From Ancistrus triradiatus (taxonomy: Eukaryota; Chordata; Actinopteri; Siluriformes; Loricariidae), in the NCBI GenBank assembly GCA_025084515.1, contig JAJAGP010002210.1, forward strand, positions 62,001 through 126,000: a stretch of DNA of 64,000 bases. The letters run 5' to 3'. Of this stretch, positions 47,035 to 58,178 are shown piece after piece. Each line of letters opens with the position of its first letter. Within the stretch, counting starts at the first letter, position 1. A program made the position numbers and the translations under genes. The notes below the pieces were generated by a model. That model saw only the letters and a list, made by a program, of their open reading frames with translations, ran no database searches and had not been told where the DNA came from.

Positions 47035-47549
47035 AGTGCAGGGTGGGAAGGAGGTCTGGCTGACTGATTAACCTTTGACCTCTGGGCCTCCCAGGGTGAG
47101 GAAGCAGTTCACAAAGTCACTGCTGATCGACATTAATACCACATACAACACACGTCAAAAGCTGCCGCACTACCTCGGCTAAAAGCTTTTCCTATTCACC
47201 TGCACCACACTAACACGCAAACAGCATGTAGCTTAACGCAGCACCACATTACAGTGTTCCTTATCAGACTAAACGTGCACCTGACACCACATAACAGGCT
47301 GATACTATTAGAACATGTGTCCGTCCTCTCCGTGCTCTCCTATACAGACCCTCCCACATCTCATTATGAGTTTCTGGAGGGTCCCTGGTACATCCACTCC
47401 AGGTTGGTCGTGTCTAACAGTCTCTCACTCTATCTCATTCTACACGGACTGGGTGAGAGAGACTCTCAGACTCCCCCTCATTCTGGGAAAAGTCGAAAGG
47501 GAAAACATTTAGATTGGAGGACTCTGAATGGGCTTGACAGTTGACTGAT

Positions 47550-47890
47550 GACCGTCCATAAAGTGACAAAGAATAGCTGTGTAGCAGCCAGTGCGGCCCG
47601 GTGCTTCCCCCTGGGAAACTAATTGCTCTGAATTGTTAACGGCAACATTATTTTTCTGCCAATCACGCAGTTTCAATGCCTCGAAAATGAGCATGAAACA
47701 AGCCTTTTGACTGAACAGAAAAGTTAAATGTCCCCAATGTTGATCAAATTAACTTCAGCCTCCTGACAATGGACTATATTTGTGTGAAAATAATGGAGAG
47801 GGACAAAGGGCGGCTTTTTGCCAAGATTTCACAGTTGTGATGTAAAACTGTTGTGCCCTGAACCCGAGCAGCTTCTCTGAAAGGAGAGCA
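47550..47890. promoter_or_regulatory. Candidate conserved noncoding element in intron
   Basis: A repeat-free stretch with aactaattgctctgaattgtt, gcaacattatttttctgcc and aatgttgatcaaattaactt. It resembles vertebrate intronic enhancers in texture; inference only. Confidence 0.25.
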
Positions 47891-48139
47891 AATGGAGACA
47901 CACACACTGACACAAAAGCAAAACTGGTTGGGAGAGAAGTCGTTTGCTCAGACGTGGTTGCAACAGTAGGGTAGACTGAAAGTCAAGACATAAGAACAGC
48001 ACATCTCATAGAACTTCACATTTTATAAGCACAATCCTTAATTTAAAATAGAATTGTATGTTTAATCCCTCATTAGCCACATAAGCTGCAGTTCAAGTAG
48101 CTTTGTGTCAGCTAACTTTCACAAACAAAGTAACATTCA

Positions 48140-48253
48140 TGTGCCCTACGATGGATTGGCGCCCTGTCTAGGGTCGTTCCTGCCTTGTGCCCTGTGCTGC
48201 CGGCTGGGCACCGGCTTTCCCGCAACCCTGACCATGATGAATGAATGAATACC
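48140..48253 (+). repeat. AFC-type SINE 3' end
   Basis: gtgccctacgatggattggcg, ctgtctagggtcgttcctgcc, gggcaccggctttcccgcaacc and an atgaatgaatg tail. Confidence 0.85.
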
Positions 48254-48356
48254 ATTCATTTCCATAAAATTCACAACGAACAAGAGAACTGCCTCTCTGC
48301 GCTGACCTCTGAAGAAGTGGCCCTACTTATGACGTTACACTGCAGACCTAAGTAGT

Positions 48357-48672
48357 AGGGGTGTAACACGCATCGTGATGCAAGAATGAACCGATGACTT
48401 ATGCGTCCTTTTATGCAACTGCATGTCATATTCAGAAATTAGACTCCTAATTTATTTAATCACTAAGTGTTATAAGATATGCTGAAGCTACAATACAGCA
48501 TTTGTTTTACAATTTTAAACCTCTGTACTTGCAGGGGACTAATTTAAAACAACACATACAAGAACGTGCATTGTTTACACCTCAGAAACAAAAATTTCTT
48601 TTATCAAAGGCAAAATTGATAATCGTGAGAATATCCTATCGTGGATGTTATAGAGTAATGTTACACCCCTTG
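48357..48672. mobile_element. hAT-type MITE with perfect 8-bp target duplication
   Basis: AGGGGTGTAACACG at the left and, in reverse complement, CAAGGGGTGTAACATT at the right, between perfect TAAGTAGT copies (48349-48356, 48673-48680). 316 bases, non-coding. Confidence 0.85.
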
Positions 48673-48680
48673 TAAGTAGT

Positions 48681-50364
48681 ATAAAATAGGATAACATCCT
48701 GACTGGCTAATTATTCTTCCCTAAAAAGAGGCATCACTTTGGAAACTAGAATAAATGGTGTAACTGTTTGTTACCATTGAGCTGTTTAGTGTAAAAGATA
48801 ACAGAGTTCAGCAAAATAATAACAACAACTGTGTACAGGTGGGACTTTATCCTAAACTAAATCTGGAAATGTTGAACTGCATTTACAAATCTGTGGAACT
48901 ACCAGCCCTGAAGGTTGTCAGTGCTAAAATGCTAAGCCATGGCTAAACTGCTAACTGCATCACAACAGAGGATTTTCTACCAGCTTTAGTTAGCTGCAGG
49001 AACTACGATGAATAGTTTACAGGTAATTTGAAACATTTGCATATAATATCCAAAACTTATATAGTACTGAATCTCAAATGAGGAGGGGAGCAACTGCTTT
49101 CATTTCAATATTTTGTGGTCATTACACTGTAAAGATCCACTGATACTACACAAGGCATCATGAAAAAGATTTGTCCGGTGATAGGCACATTTGGTCTGAA
49201 AATCATGTAGTGTGCACTGGACTGAGCTTAATGACATGAAACATAATGAGCACTGATGTATTATAGATAGACAGATCACTTTGTTGATATTATTATCTGC
49301 AATGAAATGCAACACTAGTTTCACCTTATATTCTATTTAACCATAAATAAGAATGCTAACATTAAATGACTGGTTTTAAAATGACGGCGAGAAGAATGGC
49401 ATATGACAAGACAGAAAGACAGGACCAGAAAGAGAAAGCGAATGAGAGTGACATGGCTAACTGCTATAGTCTCTCACCATTGTTGCCCTAGGGGCTTTAG
49501 GCAGTGCGAGATAAACAGTGTTTAGCAGTTGAAAGGGACAGAGGAAAAGAGATTATCAGGTGTGATCTCAATGGGCTGGAAGCTGCAGATTAGCCCTCTG
49601 AGGAGATAAGGGCTAAGAGGACAGGCCCCAAGGCGCAGCTCCGCTCTGGGGACTAAACGCAAGTCGGCATTTGAAACAGCAGGAGACAGAGAAACTTCAT
49701 ATGAACCAGAGGTGAAATCTCGCTCATGAGGAGACATAAGAGCAAATGAGATGGAGAGCGAAGGAGCAAATGGAAGAGAGGGGGTGGAAACACTATAGGG
49801 CAGGGGAAAGAGGGGGAGGTATGACTACATACTTTTCCCTCTCCCTTTTCCTGCTCTCCTATTCTGGACTAGAAGTCATAGCAAAGGACAATGGGCCCAA
49901 AAGCTGGTTCCCAACGAGCTCCTGAATAGCCACACTGTTGGTGGTAGGCACTTCATTCAAACGGCCCCACAGCCACATTGTCCTCCCCGTTCGCCACTGC
50001 AGAATAGAGTTTGCTGGTGGCTGCCAAAAGGTTAGCGGCCTCGGTGAAAAGAGACGAACATCATTCACTGGCACTAGCAGAGTTGGAGGGGGAAGCTTTT
50101 GTACGCCGCCCTCCCTTCCTTCAGCCCGTCCGGATCTACCAGAGTGAGACGGTGTCTCCATGAGTGATGTGCTGTTACTCTCCGTAAACCAGCAGCAAGA
50201 ATAAAGCACACTCCCACCTAAACGCTTAAGTCCCACCCACACACCTAAAACATAACCAGGAACTCCCAAACAACGGCAAAGACCAAGTTCTTATCACCAT
50301 TTAATCAGCAATTTAAAGAGCAATAAAATGCAATCAGTTCTCTAACGCACAATGCTGTGGCACA
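48681..50364. other. Intron without recognised genes
   Basis: No gene seen. A 136-codon minus-strand open frame (49859-50269) has no recognisable domain, start context or splice-flanked structure. The sequence around it is unique and GC-balanced and could be a noncoding element. Confidence 0.4.
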
Positions 50365-50636
50365 CAGTGGGGCAACAAAGTATTTAGTTAGCTGATTGTG
50401 CAAGTTCTCCTACTTAGAAAGATGTGAAAAGTCTGTAATTTACATTATAGGTACACTTCAACTATGAGAAACAAAATGAGAAAAAAAATCCAGGAAATCA
50501 CATTGTAGGATTTTTTAAGAATTAAATTGTAAATTATGGTGGAAAATAAGTATTTGGTCAATAACAAAAGTTCAACTCAATACTTTGTAACATAACCTTT
50601 GTTGGCAATGACAAAGGTCAAACGTTTTCTGTAAGG
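50365..50636 (-). mobile_element. Tc1-A terminal fragment
   Basis: cagtggggcaacaaagtattt, ggtacacttcaactatgag, aaaatccaggaaatcac, agtatttggtcaataac and aacctttgttggcaatgac, ending in the transposase C-terminus. The left end has no TA, and it is cut off at 50636 by the CpG-rich repeat region. Confidence 0.85.
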
Positions 50637-52075
50637 GTGTACTGACACTAGGCAATTTGAACCGCGCTCGGGTGCTAGTGTGAGTGCTACCAAACGTGCT
50701 GGGGCACGATTCACAAATCACGCTCAGGCGCACTTGAAAGAGGTGGGCCAGAGCACAATTCGCTGGACTCCAGCACAGTACATATGTAGTGTGAGCGCGA
50801 ATTGACAATGATGTCGATTGTGCGACTGTTTCATTACACAAATCTAGCGCGCGAAGGGTCCACTGTGGTCTGCAGCTGAGGTGAATTGTTTACTTGAGAT
50901 TTGGGCTGATGAAAGCATAACGATTCAAGTAGACAAAAAACAAAGCAGCAACGTTTCGTGCTTCAGCGCAGAAAACAGCGTCAGCTGACTCAGTAAAAAT
51001 CTTCTTACATGCAGCACGAAAAGCCGAAAATCAGTGTGTCACATAATCAGTACATTTATTAAAAGGCTTATTAGGGCTGTGTGTAAGCGTGAACAAAGTG
51101 AAACAAGAGAGTCTAATAGTAAGTACAAGCATGAAGTACACTGTGCAGCACGAGAAGCTGTTTCACAGTGCGCTACATAACCAAAGCACCTTATTAAAAG
51201 GCGTATAGTATTTAGTCCTCTGTGCTGTGTGAGCCCGTCTGATACATGCAGCACAGCACAAGGAGATCAGTGCGCTGCATAATCAATGCATTAGATGCGC
51301 ATAAGATGTATTAGGGCTGTGTGTCAGCGCACCCAAAGTGAAACGCCCTTAAAAGTCCAAGCATAAAGTCAGCTGTGCTGTGCGACCCTGTCTTGCAGCA
51401 CGAGAAGCCAAAATGCAGTGCGCTATATAATCAATGCATATTAGGTTATAATGCGTATTAGGGCTGTGTGTCAGCGTGCACGAAACGAAACCAAAGAAAA
51501 GCGCAAAAGTATGCGTTTACCGATCACATATTTACAACCATGAATGTGAGCACGTATCGTGAATACGAAAGCGTGCCAGAGCGTGTTTCGGCGAACCTAG
51601 CATGAGCAAGAGCCAGGGCACGAATGGGGAGGGGGGACAAACGCGTGGTTCAAGGCAACCGGGCCAGGGCGCAAATGGAAAGGGGGGGACAAACGCGATC
51701 TGGCCCGCACTCTCACTAGGTTCACACAGAAACGCGCTCCGGCGCGCTTTCGTCATCACCATGCGCGCTCCGCACAGCACACTTCATGGTTGTAACATGT
51801 GATCGAGTAATCACATACGTTTATGCCGTTCTTTGGTTTCGATTTGTGCGCGCTGTGCAGCTGCTTTTGTAAGCACGAGATGCCGAAAATAAGTGCATCA
51901 TCAGTACATTTATTATAAGGCTTATTAGGGCTGTGTCAGCGCGCAAAGAGAAACAAAAAAGTCACATAGCAAGTGCAAGCATAAAGACCGCTGTGCAGCG
52001 CGAGAAGCCGGAACACAGTGCGCTGCATTATCAATGCTCCTTATAAGGCGTATTAGGGCTGTATTTTCAAACCCT
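50637..52075. repeat. CpG-rich minisatellite region with internal inverted repeat
   Basis: From about 51010 a unit (gcagcacgagaagccgaaaa, agtgcgctgcataatcaatg, aaggcgtattagggctgtg, then cagcgcgcacaaagtgaaac) recurs imperfectly about six times, starting near 51010, 51153, 51247, 51395, 51868 and 51988. Between units, 51511-51618 and 51688-51830 are inverted copies (taccgatcacat...aaccatga...cgaaagcgtgcc) around a loop holding two gggggggacaaacgcg copies. CpG density is far above the rest of the window. Confidence 0.7.
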
Positions 52076-52485
52076 GCCGTTTCTTCTAGCACTAAAGGCT
52101 ACATTATGAAATAAACATTTCTTAGATAATGAACCACTAAATTAAACAAAAAGAGAGAGAGATGGTAGAGAAGCTATTCAAGAGTCACCTACTTCTGTTA
52201 TATTTAAAATCTCCATTCATTAGCAGAACAGTGGGTTAGATAGCAATGTAGTAATGGAATTCACATAATGGGAGTTTAGATACTGAAGTTTCACCCTAAC
52301 ATTTCAAATAAAGCCTTCTGGAAATACACACACAGAATACTGAATAATAAACAGTGCTGCATAGGAATTCTACTAACTACCCTGTTATGCAACAGTCACC
52401 AACCTTTTATGAATGAAAAGACGTCTCTTTTAATTCATCTCTTCAATTAATTCAATACTCTTCAATTATTGTATTTAACATCTAG

Positions 52486-52686
52486 GCTGCCCAAGAAGGA
52501 TGGGTCCCTATTTGAGTCTTGGGTCCTCCCAAGGTTTCTTCCTATAAGGTTTGGGGAGTTTTTCCTTGCCACTGTCGCCTCAGGCTTGCTCAACTAGGGC
52601 TTTGATCTAATATATTTGTAAAGCTGCTTTGAGACAATGCTGTGTTGTAAAAAGCGCTATATAAATAAATTTGACTTGACTTGACG
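52486..52686 (+). repeat. Retroposon tail repeat (TTGAC tail)
   Basis: caaggtttcttcctataagg, gagtttttccttgccactgtcgc, gctttgagacaatgctgtgttg and gcgctatataaat, ending ttgacttgacttgac. Same family as 22186 and 62479. Confidence 0.8.
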
Positions 52687-54042
52687 TCTGAGAACAACAT
52701 AATGGCATGGTTTCACTACATTGGTTGTCATAGACAATGAACCTTGTGTTTACTGATGCATTCTGTATTATTAACTACAAACATTTATATGAAATCATGA
52801 CTGTGGACCCTAATGGTTAGTATGGTCAACTCAAATATTCAAGTGATACAAGTGATAATATTATAATTTCGGTAGGCCTATCTCTAAGTGCAACAGGGAG
52901 TACTGAAGTGTAACGATAAACTGTGTGTTGGCACGAGGGCAGGAATAAATATGAATTGGGTGCGGTATTTACGAGCCGACTTTTAAAAATAAATCACCTT
53001 CACAAACATGGAAAAATAGCAAAAAATAGCGTTTAAATCCTCAGTGTAAGTAACGAGGAGGTCATATTCATACTTCATTATATCCATAAATCCAAGTAAC
53101 TATGGCTTAATAAAAACTGTAAAAGGTACAATATTGCTAAAGCACCTCTACACGGCTGTCATTAAAGCCGGCCCATTCTTTCATCAGATGGGGATTCAAG
53201 GTGTGGGTAAAAAATATGGCCTTTGAAACATAAAAGCAGGTCATAACTCAGGCTGTCAGATGCCTCGCTGAAATATGCCAAGCATATGCATGCAGTTATT
53301 CAAAGTGGATTTGTGGTAACGTCGTAGAAGTCATCATGTGAATTCAGATTCCATGGAAGACAGTGTTTCATGATTAAAGGGCAGCACAACCTCAAGAATA
53401 CACACACACATACAATAACAATAACAGTCCAAGTAATTGAACAGTGAATATCTGTTGTTTTAGCATACACTATTTCCATACCATGCATACCATATTCATC
53501 CAATATCAATACAAATCAGACAGTCGTATCCATACTTTATGCTGTCCTGTGTTATGTGGCGTGTAATGTGTCTGCACTTTATGTTGTCCCATGTAATATG
53601 ATGTTGTATGTATATTAAATGGCTTAAAAAACATTACATTCCTATGCAAACAAATCAATCCCACTTCTAACTAAAGCCCACTTGATTTGACTTGAAATAA
53701 CCACAAATTGAAGCAATGCTTGGGGAAGCACATCTTTTTAGCTAGATATGTTCAGCATTTGGCAATAGCTTATTTGATTTTATACTAGAGCTAAGGCTAA
53801 TGTAGTTGTTTTCGAAATTGAGGGGAAAAAAAAAATGATATGTTGACATTTTCTGGGATTTTATCGATGATGATAATTAGACGATACTTTGTAAAAGTAC
53901 TATATTATACAAGTTGCTCTTGTTAATGGGATATTACTTGTTGCTTACTAATGGAAATCAACAGAAATAACACTGAAGGGAGTAAGGAATGTCGCTATCA
54001 GCATCATTGGCAATTTCAGTGACATAACCAAGGATACATCTA
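52687..54042. other. Intron without recognised genes
   Basis: No gene seen. 53140-53300 (ctgtcattaaagccggccc through atatgccaagcatatgcatgc) is repeat-free and could be a conserved noncoding element. Confidence 0.35.
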
Positions 54043-54992
54043 CAGTGGTGCTTGAAAGTTTGTGAACCCTTCAGAATTTTTTATATTTCTGCATAAATAT
54101 GACCTAAAACATCATCGAATTTTCACACAAGTCCTAAAAGTAGATTAAGGGAACCCACTTAAACAAATGACACAAAAATATTATACTTGGTCATTTATTT
54201 ATTGAGGAAAATGATCCAATATTACATATTAGTGAGTGGCAAAAGTATCTGAACCTGTCCTTTCAGTCTCATCTGTCCACAAAACATTCTTCCAATAGCC
54301 TTCTGGTTTGTCCACTTGATCTTTAGCAAACTGCAGACGAGCAGCAATGTTCTTTTTGGAGAGCAGTGGCTTTCTCCTTGCGACCCTGTCATGCACACCA
54401 CTGTTGTTCAGTGTTCTTCTGATGGTGGACTCATGAACAATAACATTAGCCAATGTGAGAGAGGCCTTCATATGCATAGAAGTTACTCTGGGGTCCTGTG
54501 TTCTTGCTCTTGGGGTGATCTTTGTTGGTGTATCACTCCTGAGGAGGGTAACAATGGTCTTGAATTTCCTCCATTTGTACACAATTTGTCTGACTGTGGA
54601 TTGGTGGAATCCAAACTCTTTAGAGATAGTTTTGTAACCTTTTCCAGCATGATGAGCATCAACAACTTTTTTTCTGAGGTCCTTGGAAATTTCGTTTGTT
54701 CGTGCCGTGATACACTTCCACAAACGTGCTGTGAAGAGCAGACTTTGATAGATCCCTGTTCTTTAAATAAAACAGGGTGCCCACTCACACCTGATTATCA
54801 TCCCATTGATTGAAAACACCTGACTCTAATTTCACCTTCAAATTAACTGCTAATCCTAGAGGTTCACATACTTTTGCCACTCATTTATATGTAATATTGG
54901 ATCATTTTCCCCAATAAACAAATGACCAAGTATAACATTTTGTTCTGATTTGTTTAACTGGGTTCACTTTATCTACTTTTAGGACTTCTGTG
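54043..54992 (-). mobile_element. Tc1-B, internally deleted, one end truncated
   Basis: It starts CAGTGGTGCTTGAAAGTTTG after TA (54041-54042). The other terminal repeat stops at about 54992, before its outer 90-100 bases. The 3' half of the transposase gene is deleted. Confidence 0.88.
54229..54723 (-). pseudogene. Tc1-B transposase N-terminal part, best-preserved frame
   Basis: A 164-residue open frame: ARTNEISKDLRKKVVDAHHA and GKGYKTISKEFGFHQSTVRQ (helix-turn-helix of the paired-like DNA-binding domain), then KWRKFKTIV, TPRARTQDPRVTS, HESTIRRTLNNSG, KPLLSKKNIAARLQFAKDQV, and KNVLWTDETE with the first catalytic Asp. The frame then runs into terminal repeat sequence because the second Asp and the third acidic residue are deleted. 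It might still encode a DNA-binding, catalytically dead protein, but nothing shows expression. Confidence 0.85.
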
Positions 54993-55277
54993 TCCAAAAC
55001 CCATCATATATGACAGAAATGTGTTATTTTTGGGGCTGTGTGATCCCCAAAACACATGGAATCTTGCTTTCATATGTGGTACGGAATCCAATACACATCC
55101 GAAATCTAATACACATCCGATCTGAATGTGTACACATTCAGTATACACATACTGAAATCCAATTCGATACACATCCGACAGTGTGACTCAGTCTGAACAG
55201 CCAGATCGGAATTCATGTGATTTTTATGTAATTCTAACTCATCACTTGCCATAAATGCACACTGAGGAGAAGAGGAA

Positions 55278-55529
55278 ATGGACAACAGCAGTGAAAAAGG
55301 CTTTCAGTGGCAGAAAAGCAAGGTAACAAACCATATTTGGAGTGGCATCTCTGTCCGAACTAAATTAGAAAGCACATATCGCAACCACTTCATGTTTGAG
55401 AGAATTTCTAAAGAAACGGCGAAACGCAGCCACAGGAGGATGTTGCTGCAGTGTCAAAGGAAAATAAAAAGCTTAAAAGCAAAGTTTAAAGAAACCAAGG
55501 AGGCAAACCAAAAAAACTGCGGTGGCTGA
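55278..55529 (+). pseudogene. Myb/SANT-like domain ORF in a transposon remnant
   Basis: The 83-residue open frame starts MDNSSEKGFQWQKSK. It then has IWSGISVRTKLESTYRNH, FMFERISKETAKRS and LLQCQRKIKSLKAKFKETKE, ending NCGG-stop. The W...YRN..(F/V)(F/Y)E.IS...QC..KIK.LK..(F/Y)K pattern is that of trihelix Myb/SANT-like DNA-binding domains, which occur in PIF/Harbinger-type second proteins and in many fish genes. Only the domain is left. Flanks (54993-55270, 56030-56120) contain atccga and tcggattt-like motifs and could be ends of a DNA transposon. Cellular function is not shown. Confidence 0.55.
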
Positions 55530-55622
55530 ATAGTGCCCTTTTTAACATGACCATTAAAGAAATGACCATTACTGTTGACTCCATTTGACTGATTTACATC
55601 TAGACGAGTGGGTAATGTAAAG

Positions 55623-56009
55623 TAGGGGTAGGCGATATGGTGAAAATATTATATCACAATATTAAAAGCCATTTTCATGATACACGATATTTATCACAAT
55701 ACAAGTGATCACAGACAAAATGCATCAGTAGTGACAGATTCTTCAAAACTGCTATTCAAATATTATCCCATACTTAATTCACTTTTTCAAAAAAATTTAA
55801 TTTTATACAAAATGAATGGTATATTCCTTCATATAAAAAAAACCCGTTCATCCAATTAAACAGTACTCATTATACCCTTTTTAATGAAACATGCAGTTGG
55901 TTCATTAAGCACTGATGATATCCTCGATATGCTCAGAAAAGCACAATGTCTATCAAAATAACAAAATGTATCAAGATACAATAAAATATCATCATATTGC
56001 CCACCCCTA
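55623..56009. mobile_element. hAT-type MITE
   Basis: TAGGGGTAGGCGATATGG and, in reverse complement, TAGGGGTGGGCAATATGATG are inverted ends. The flanks atgtaaag and aagtaaac agree at six of eight positions. The interior matches 40709-40986 with about 110 extra bases. Confidence 0.82.
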
Positions 56010-56430
56010 AAGTAAACCATTGCTGTTCAGAGGAATGTCTGATACAGGTCACATTAAAAAATAGTGTGAAAAGCCTAAAAACAAAATCAGATTTGGTGAG
56101 AACATTGAATTCGGGCCACTTTTGCCTGCAGTGTGATCTTAATAGAATAACTAATAATTAATAGAATAACTAAAAAAGCAAATGTTCACAATGATTACAA
56201 ATGTTGACAAATGATGACAAACACCTTGACCAACTGAATGAATTTTGTGCAAGTCATTGTGTAAATCAGATTCGTCATCAAACCATATGATTCAAATGAT
56301 ACTCAATAGATTTCTTACACATCTATTAACAAACTGAGCTGCATGTTAGTGTGTCAAGTTTTTTTCAGTAACAAAATTTATCCAGGTGAGTACCCAGGAC
56401 ATCCTCCCCTCACTCACAGATGCCTCGTAC

Positions 56431-56550
56431 CTGTCCAGCACATAGCTGAGAGCTTTCTGCCTCGTGCCTGAGTAGACAGAAGGGCTGTTCTCCCAGGCCA
56501 CCAGGTTGGAGGCATCATGGAACAGGTGAATATTCACCAGGTCAAAGGCA
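56431..56550 (-). CDS. inpp5a: inpp5a internal exon (VNIHLFHDASN segment)
   Basis: A 120-base minus-strand exon lies between ...gtccgtag| and ...CTGGACAG|gtacga. One base completes the Cys codon from the previous exon, then 39 codons follow. They start AFDLVNIHLFHDASN, continue LVAWENSPSVYSG and TRQKALSYVLD, and leave two bases (AG) for a split Arg codon. This is nearly identical to the mammalian INPP5A segment and is part of the conserved phosphatase core (the NIHLFHDASN strand-loop). The open frame runs past the donor into the intron, so the exon end is set by the splice site and by the phase of the 34008-34092 exon. Confidence 0.96.
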
Positions 56551-56849
56551 CTACGGACACAAAAGAAAAAGAACCGAGTGTAACTGAAATAATCTTGTGT
56601 GATTTAAAACCAAGTCCGTCCAAATTCTTTCGCGTTTATCACTAAGTGGTCGTTTCAAAAATTCATTAGAACACACTTCTCTATATACACAGTAACTACA
56701 ATAACACTGAATGTCTCTTGTCTAATGGGTTTCAGGTACAGATTTTCAGGTGTTACGTAACATCCTTAATGCATTCTGTGAAACACATTATGTGATTTTA
56801 TGCCTACACCATATTATATGCCTTACTTTAAAACTACATATTAAAGATG

Positions 56850-57065
56850 AAAAGGTCCATCCAGATTATTATCAGTTGCAAGTCCAAAAGCCAGGCTCTG
56901 TCATGGTATGGGGTAGTGTTAGTGCCCTTGGCAAAGGTCATTTTCAGTTCTGTGATGGTAGCATTAATGCAGAAAAGTACAGAAAAGAGACTTTAGAGCA
57001 ACATTAATTCCTTCAAGACGACATATTTTCGAGGGACGTCCATGCAGTTATCAACAAGACAACAC
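56850..57065 (+). pseudogene. Tc1-D transposase fragment
   Basis: HPDYYQLQVQKPGSVMVWGS, then VSALGKGHFQFCDGSINAEK and YRKETLEQH. After a frame break, the sequence cgagggacgtccatgcagttatcaac corresponds to the RGRPCxFQQD region with the second Asp. This Tc1 lineage is distinct from A to C and from E and F. Terminal repeats not seen. Confidence 0.8.
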
Positions 57066-57229
57066 AAAACAAGTCAAAACAGAAAAAGTTAGGACTGAAA
57101 TATGTAAATCCCTCCCAATCTTTCTTTGAGGAACATTGTTTTTAAACATTTCAATCATGCACTATGCCCATCTTTACTCCTCAAAGACTCAGCGTTTCTT
57201 GGATGCTGCTTTTGTACCAAATTACGATT

Positions 57230-57420
57230 ATTTACATTTACAGCACTTAGCAGACGCCCTTATCCAGAGCGACTTACAATTGGTACAGTCTTACAATCCA
57301 AGCAATTGTGGGTTAAGGGCCTTGCTCAAGGAGCCAACAGTGGCAGCTTGGCAGAGGTGGGATTTGAACCCTGGACCTTCTGGTCCATAGTCCAGTACCT
57401 TACCCACTAGGCCACCACAG
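57230..57420 (-). repeat. V-type tRNA-derived SINE
   Basis: The reverse complement reads ctgtggtggcctagtggg (box A region), ggtactggactatggacc, box B gggttcaaatcccacctctg, gagcaaggcccttaaccc, gtaagtcgctctggataagg, gcgtctgctaagtgctgtaaatg: a well-preserved copy close to an inpp5a exon. Confidence 0.88.
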
Positions 57421-57889
57421 ATTATCACAGGATGACATACAGCATAGCAGTGCTCCATTAAAATGTCCTTTATTTACTGACATTTTCCATGTACAATATA
57501 TCTGTTCAAGTTTTCATTTTTGCCTCAGAATGCTATGACCTATTAACAGTAAATGCAAATGCGACGCACAGCGCAGTATGTACGAGCGTTCGGTTTATAC
57601 GTGACAGTGCGTTCCTACATGCACAAGCCTCTAATCTGTTTAACCTGACATGTGTAGAACACTATAGATGCTTTCACAGAGGCTCTGCGGCTAAGCCTGT
57701 TAGTCCTCTGTCACCATTTCATTCCCTCACGCTCTCTCTCCTTCCCCCTCGTGTCATCCCTCTCTCTGGACCACAGCCTGATCCCTGTCTGGCATCATCC
57801 CTCGATACCAATGCTGTGTTTCAGCCCTTTTGTCCCGTTATATTTCCTCTATTAGATTACCCATCAACCCCTCCCCCTGCGCCCATCTC

Positions 57890-58026
57890 CCCATGGAGTA
57901 ACCCTCTAAGATCCAGCACGCGCAGGTGCAATTGCATGTAATGTTTTCTGTCATCTGTCGGATGGAGCTGCTTGACTAACGTGATTAGGCCTAATCCAAT
58001 CCGGCCCTTCTCCTGCAGCCCGCAGG

Positions 58027-58028
<2 letters not shown>
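57890..58028. promoter_or_regulatory. Candidate regulatory stretch with 14-bp palindrome
   Basis: Just upstream of a CA microsatellite, gattaggcctaatc (57983-57996) is a perfect palindrome followed by caatcc. It presents two inverted TAATC sites of the kind bound by bicoid-class homeodomains. It lies in the 1.6-kb intron between two inpp5a exons. Function is inference. Confidence 0.25.

Positions 58029-58084
<56 letters not shown>
58029..58084. repeat. CA microsatellite
   Basis: An uninterrupted (CA)n of about 56 bases, about 95 bases from the inpp5a exon at 58179. Confidence 0.95.
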
Positions 58085-58086
<2 letters not shown>

Positions 58087-58178
58087 TAGGGGCTGAGCAG
58101 TAGATGAGAAGTTTTGGGTAAGTTAGTGGGCAAGTAAATGAGGGAGGGAGTGTTTGTGATTAAAGCATGTCTACTCAC

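Noticed and set aside
49859..50269. 136-codon minus-strand open frame
   Set aside because: No domain recognised, no match to INPP5A, no clear splice-flanked segment; best treated as chance in GC-balanced intron.
54316..54813. 165-codon plus-strand open frame
   Set aside because: Antisense of the Tc1-B transposase N-terminal part, which has clear domain matches on the minus strand.
57489..57941. 150-codon plus-strand open frame between two inpp5a exons
   Set aside because: Pro/Ser-rich from CT-rich sequence, opposite strand to the gene, no family resemblance.
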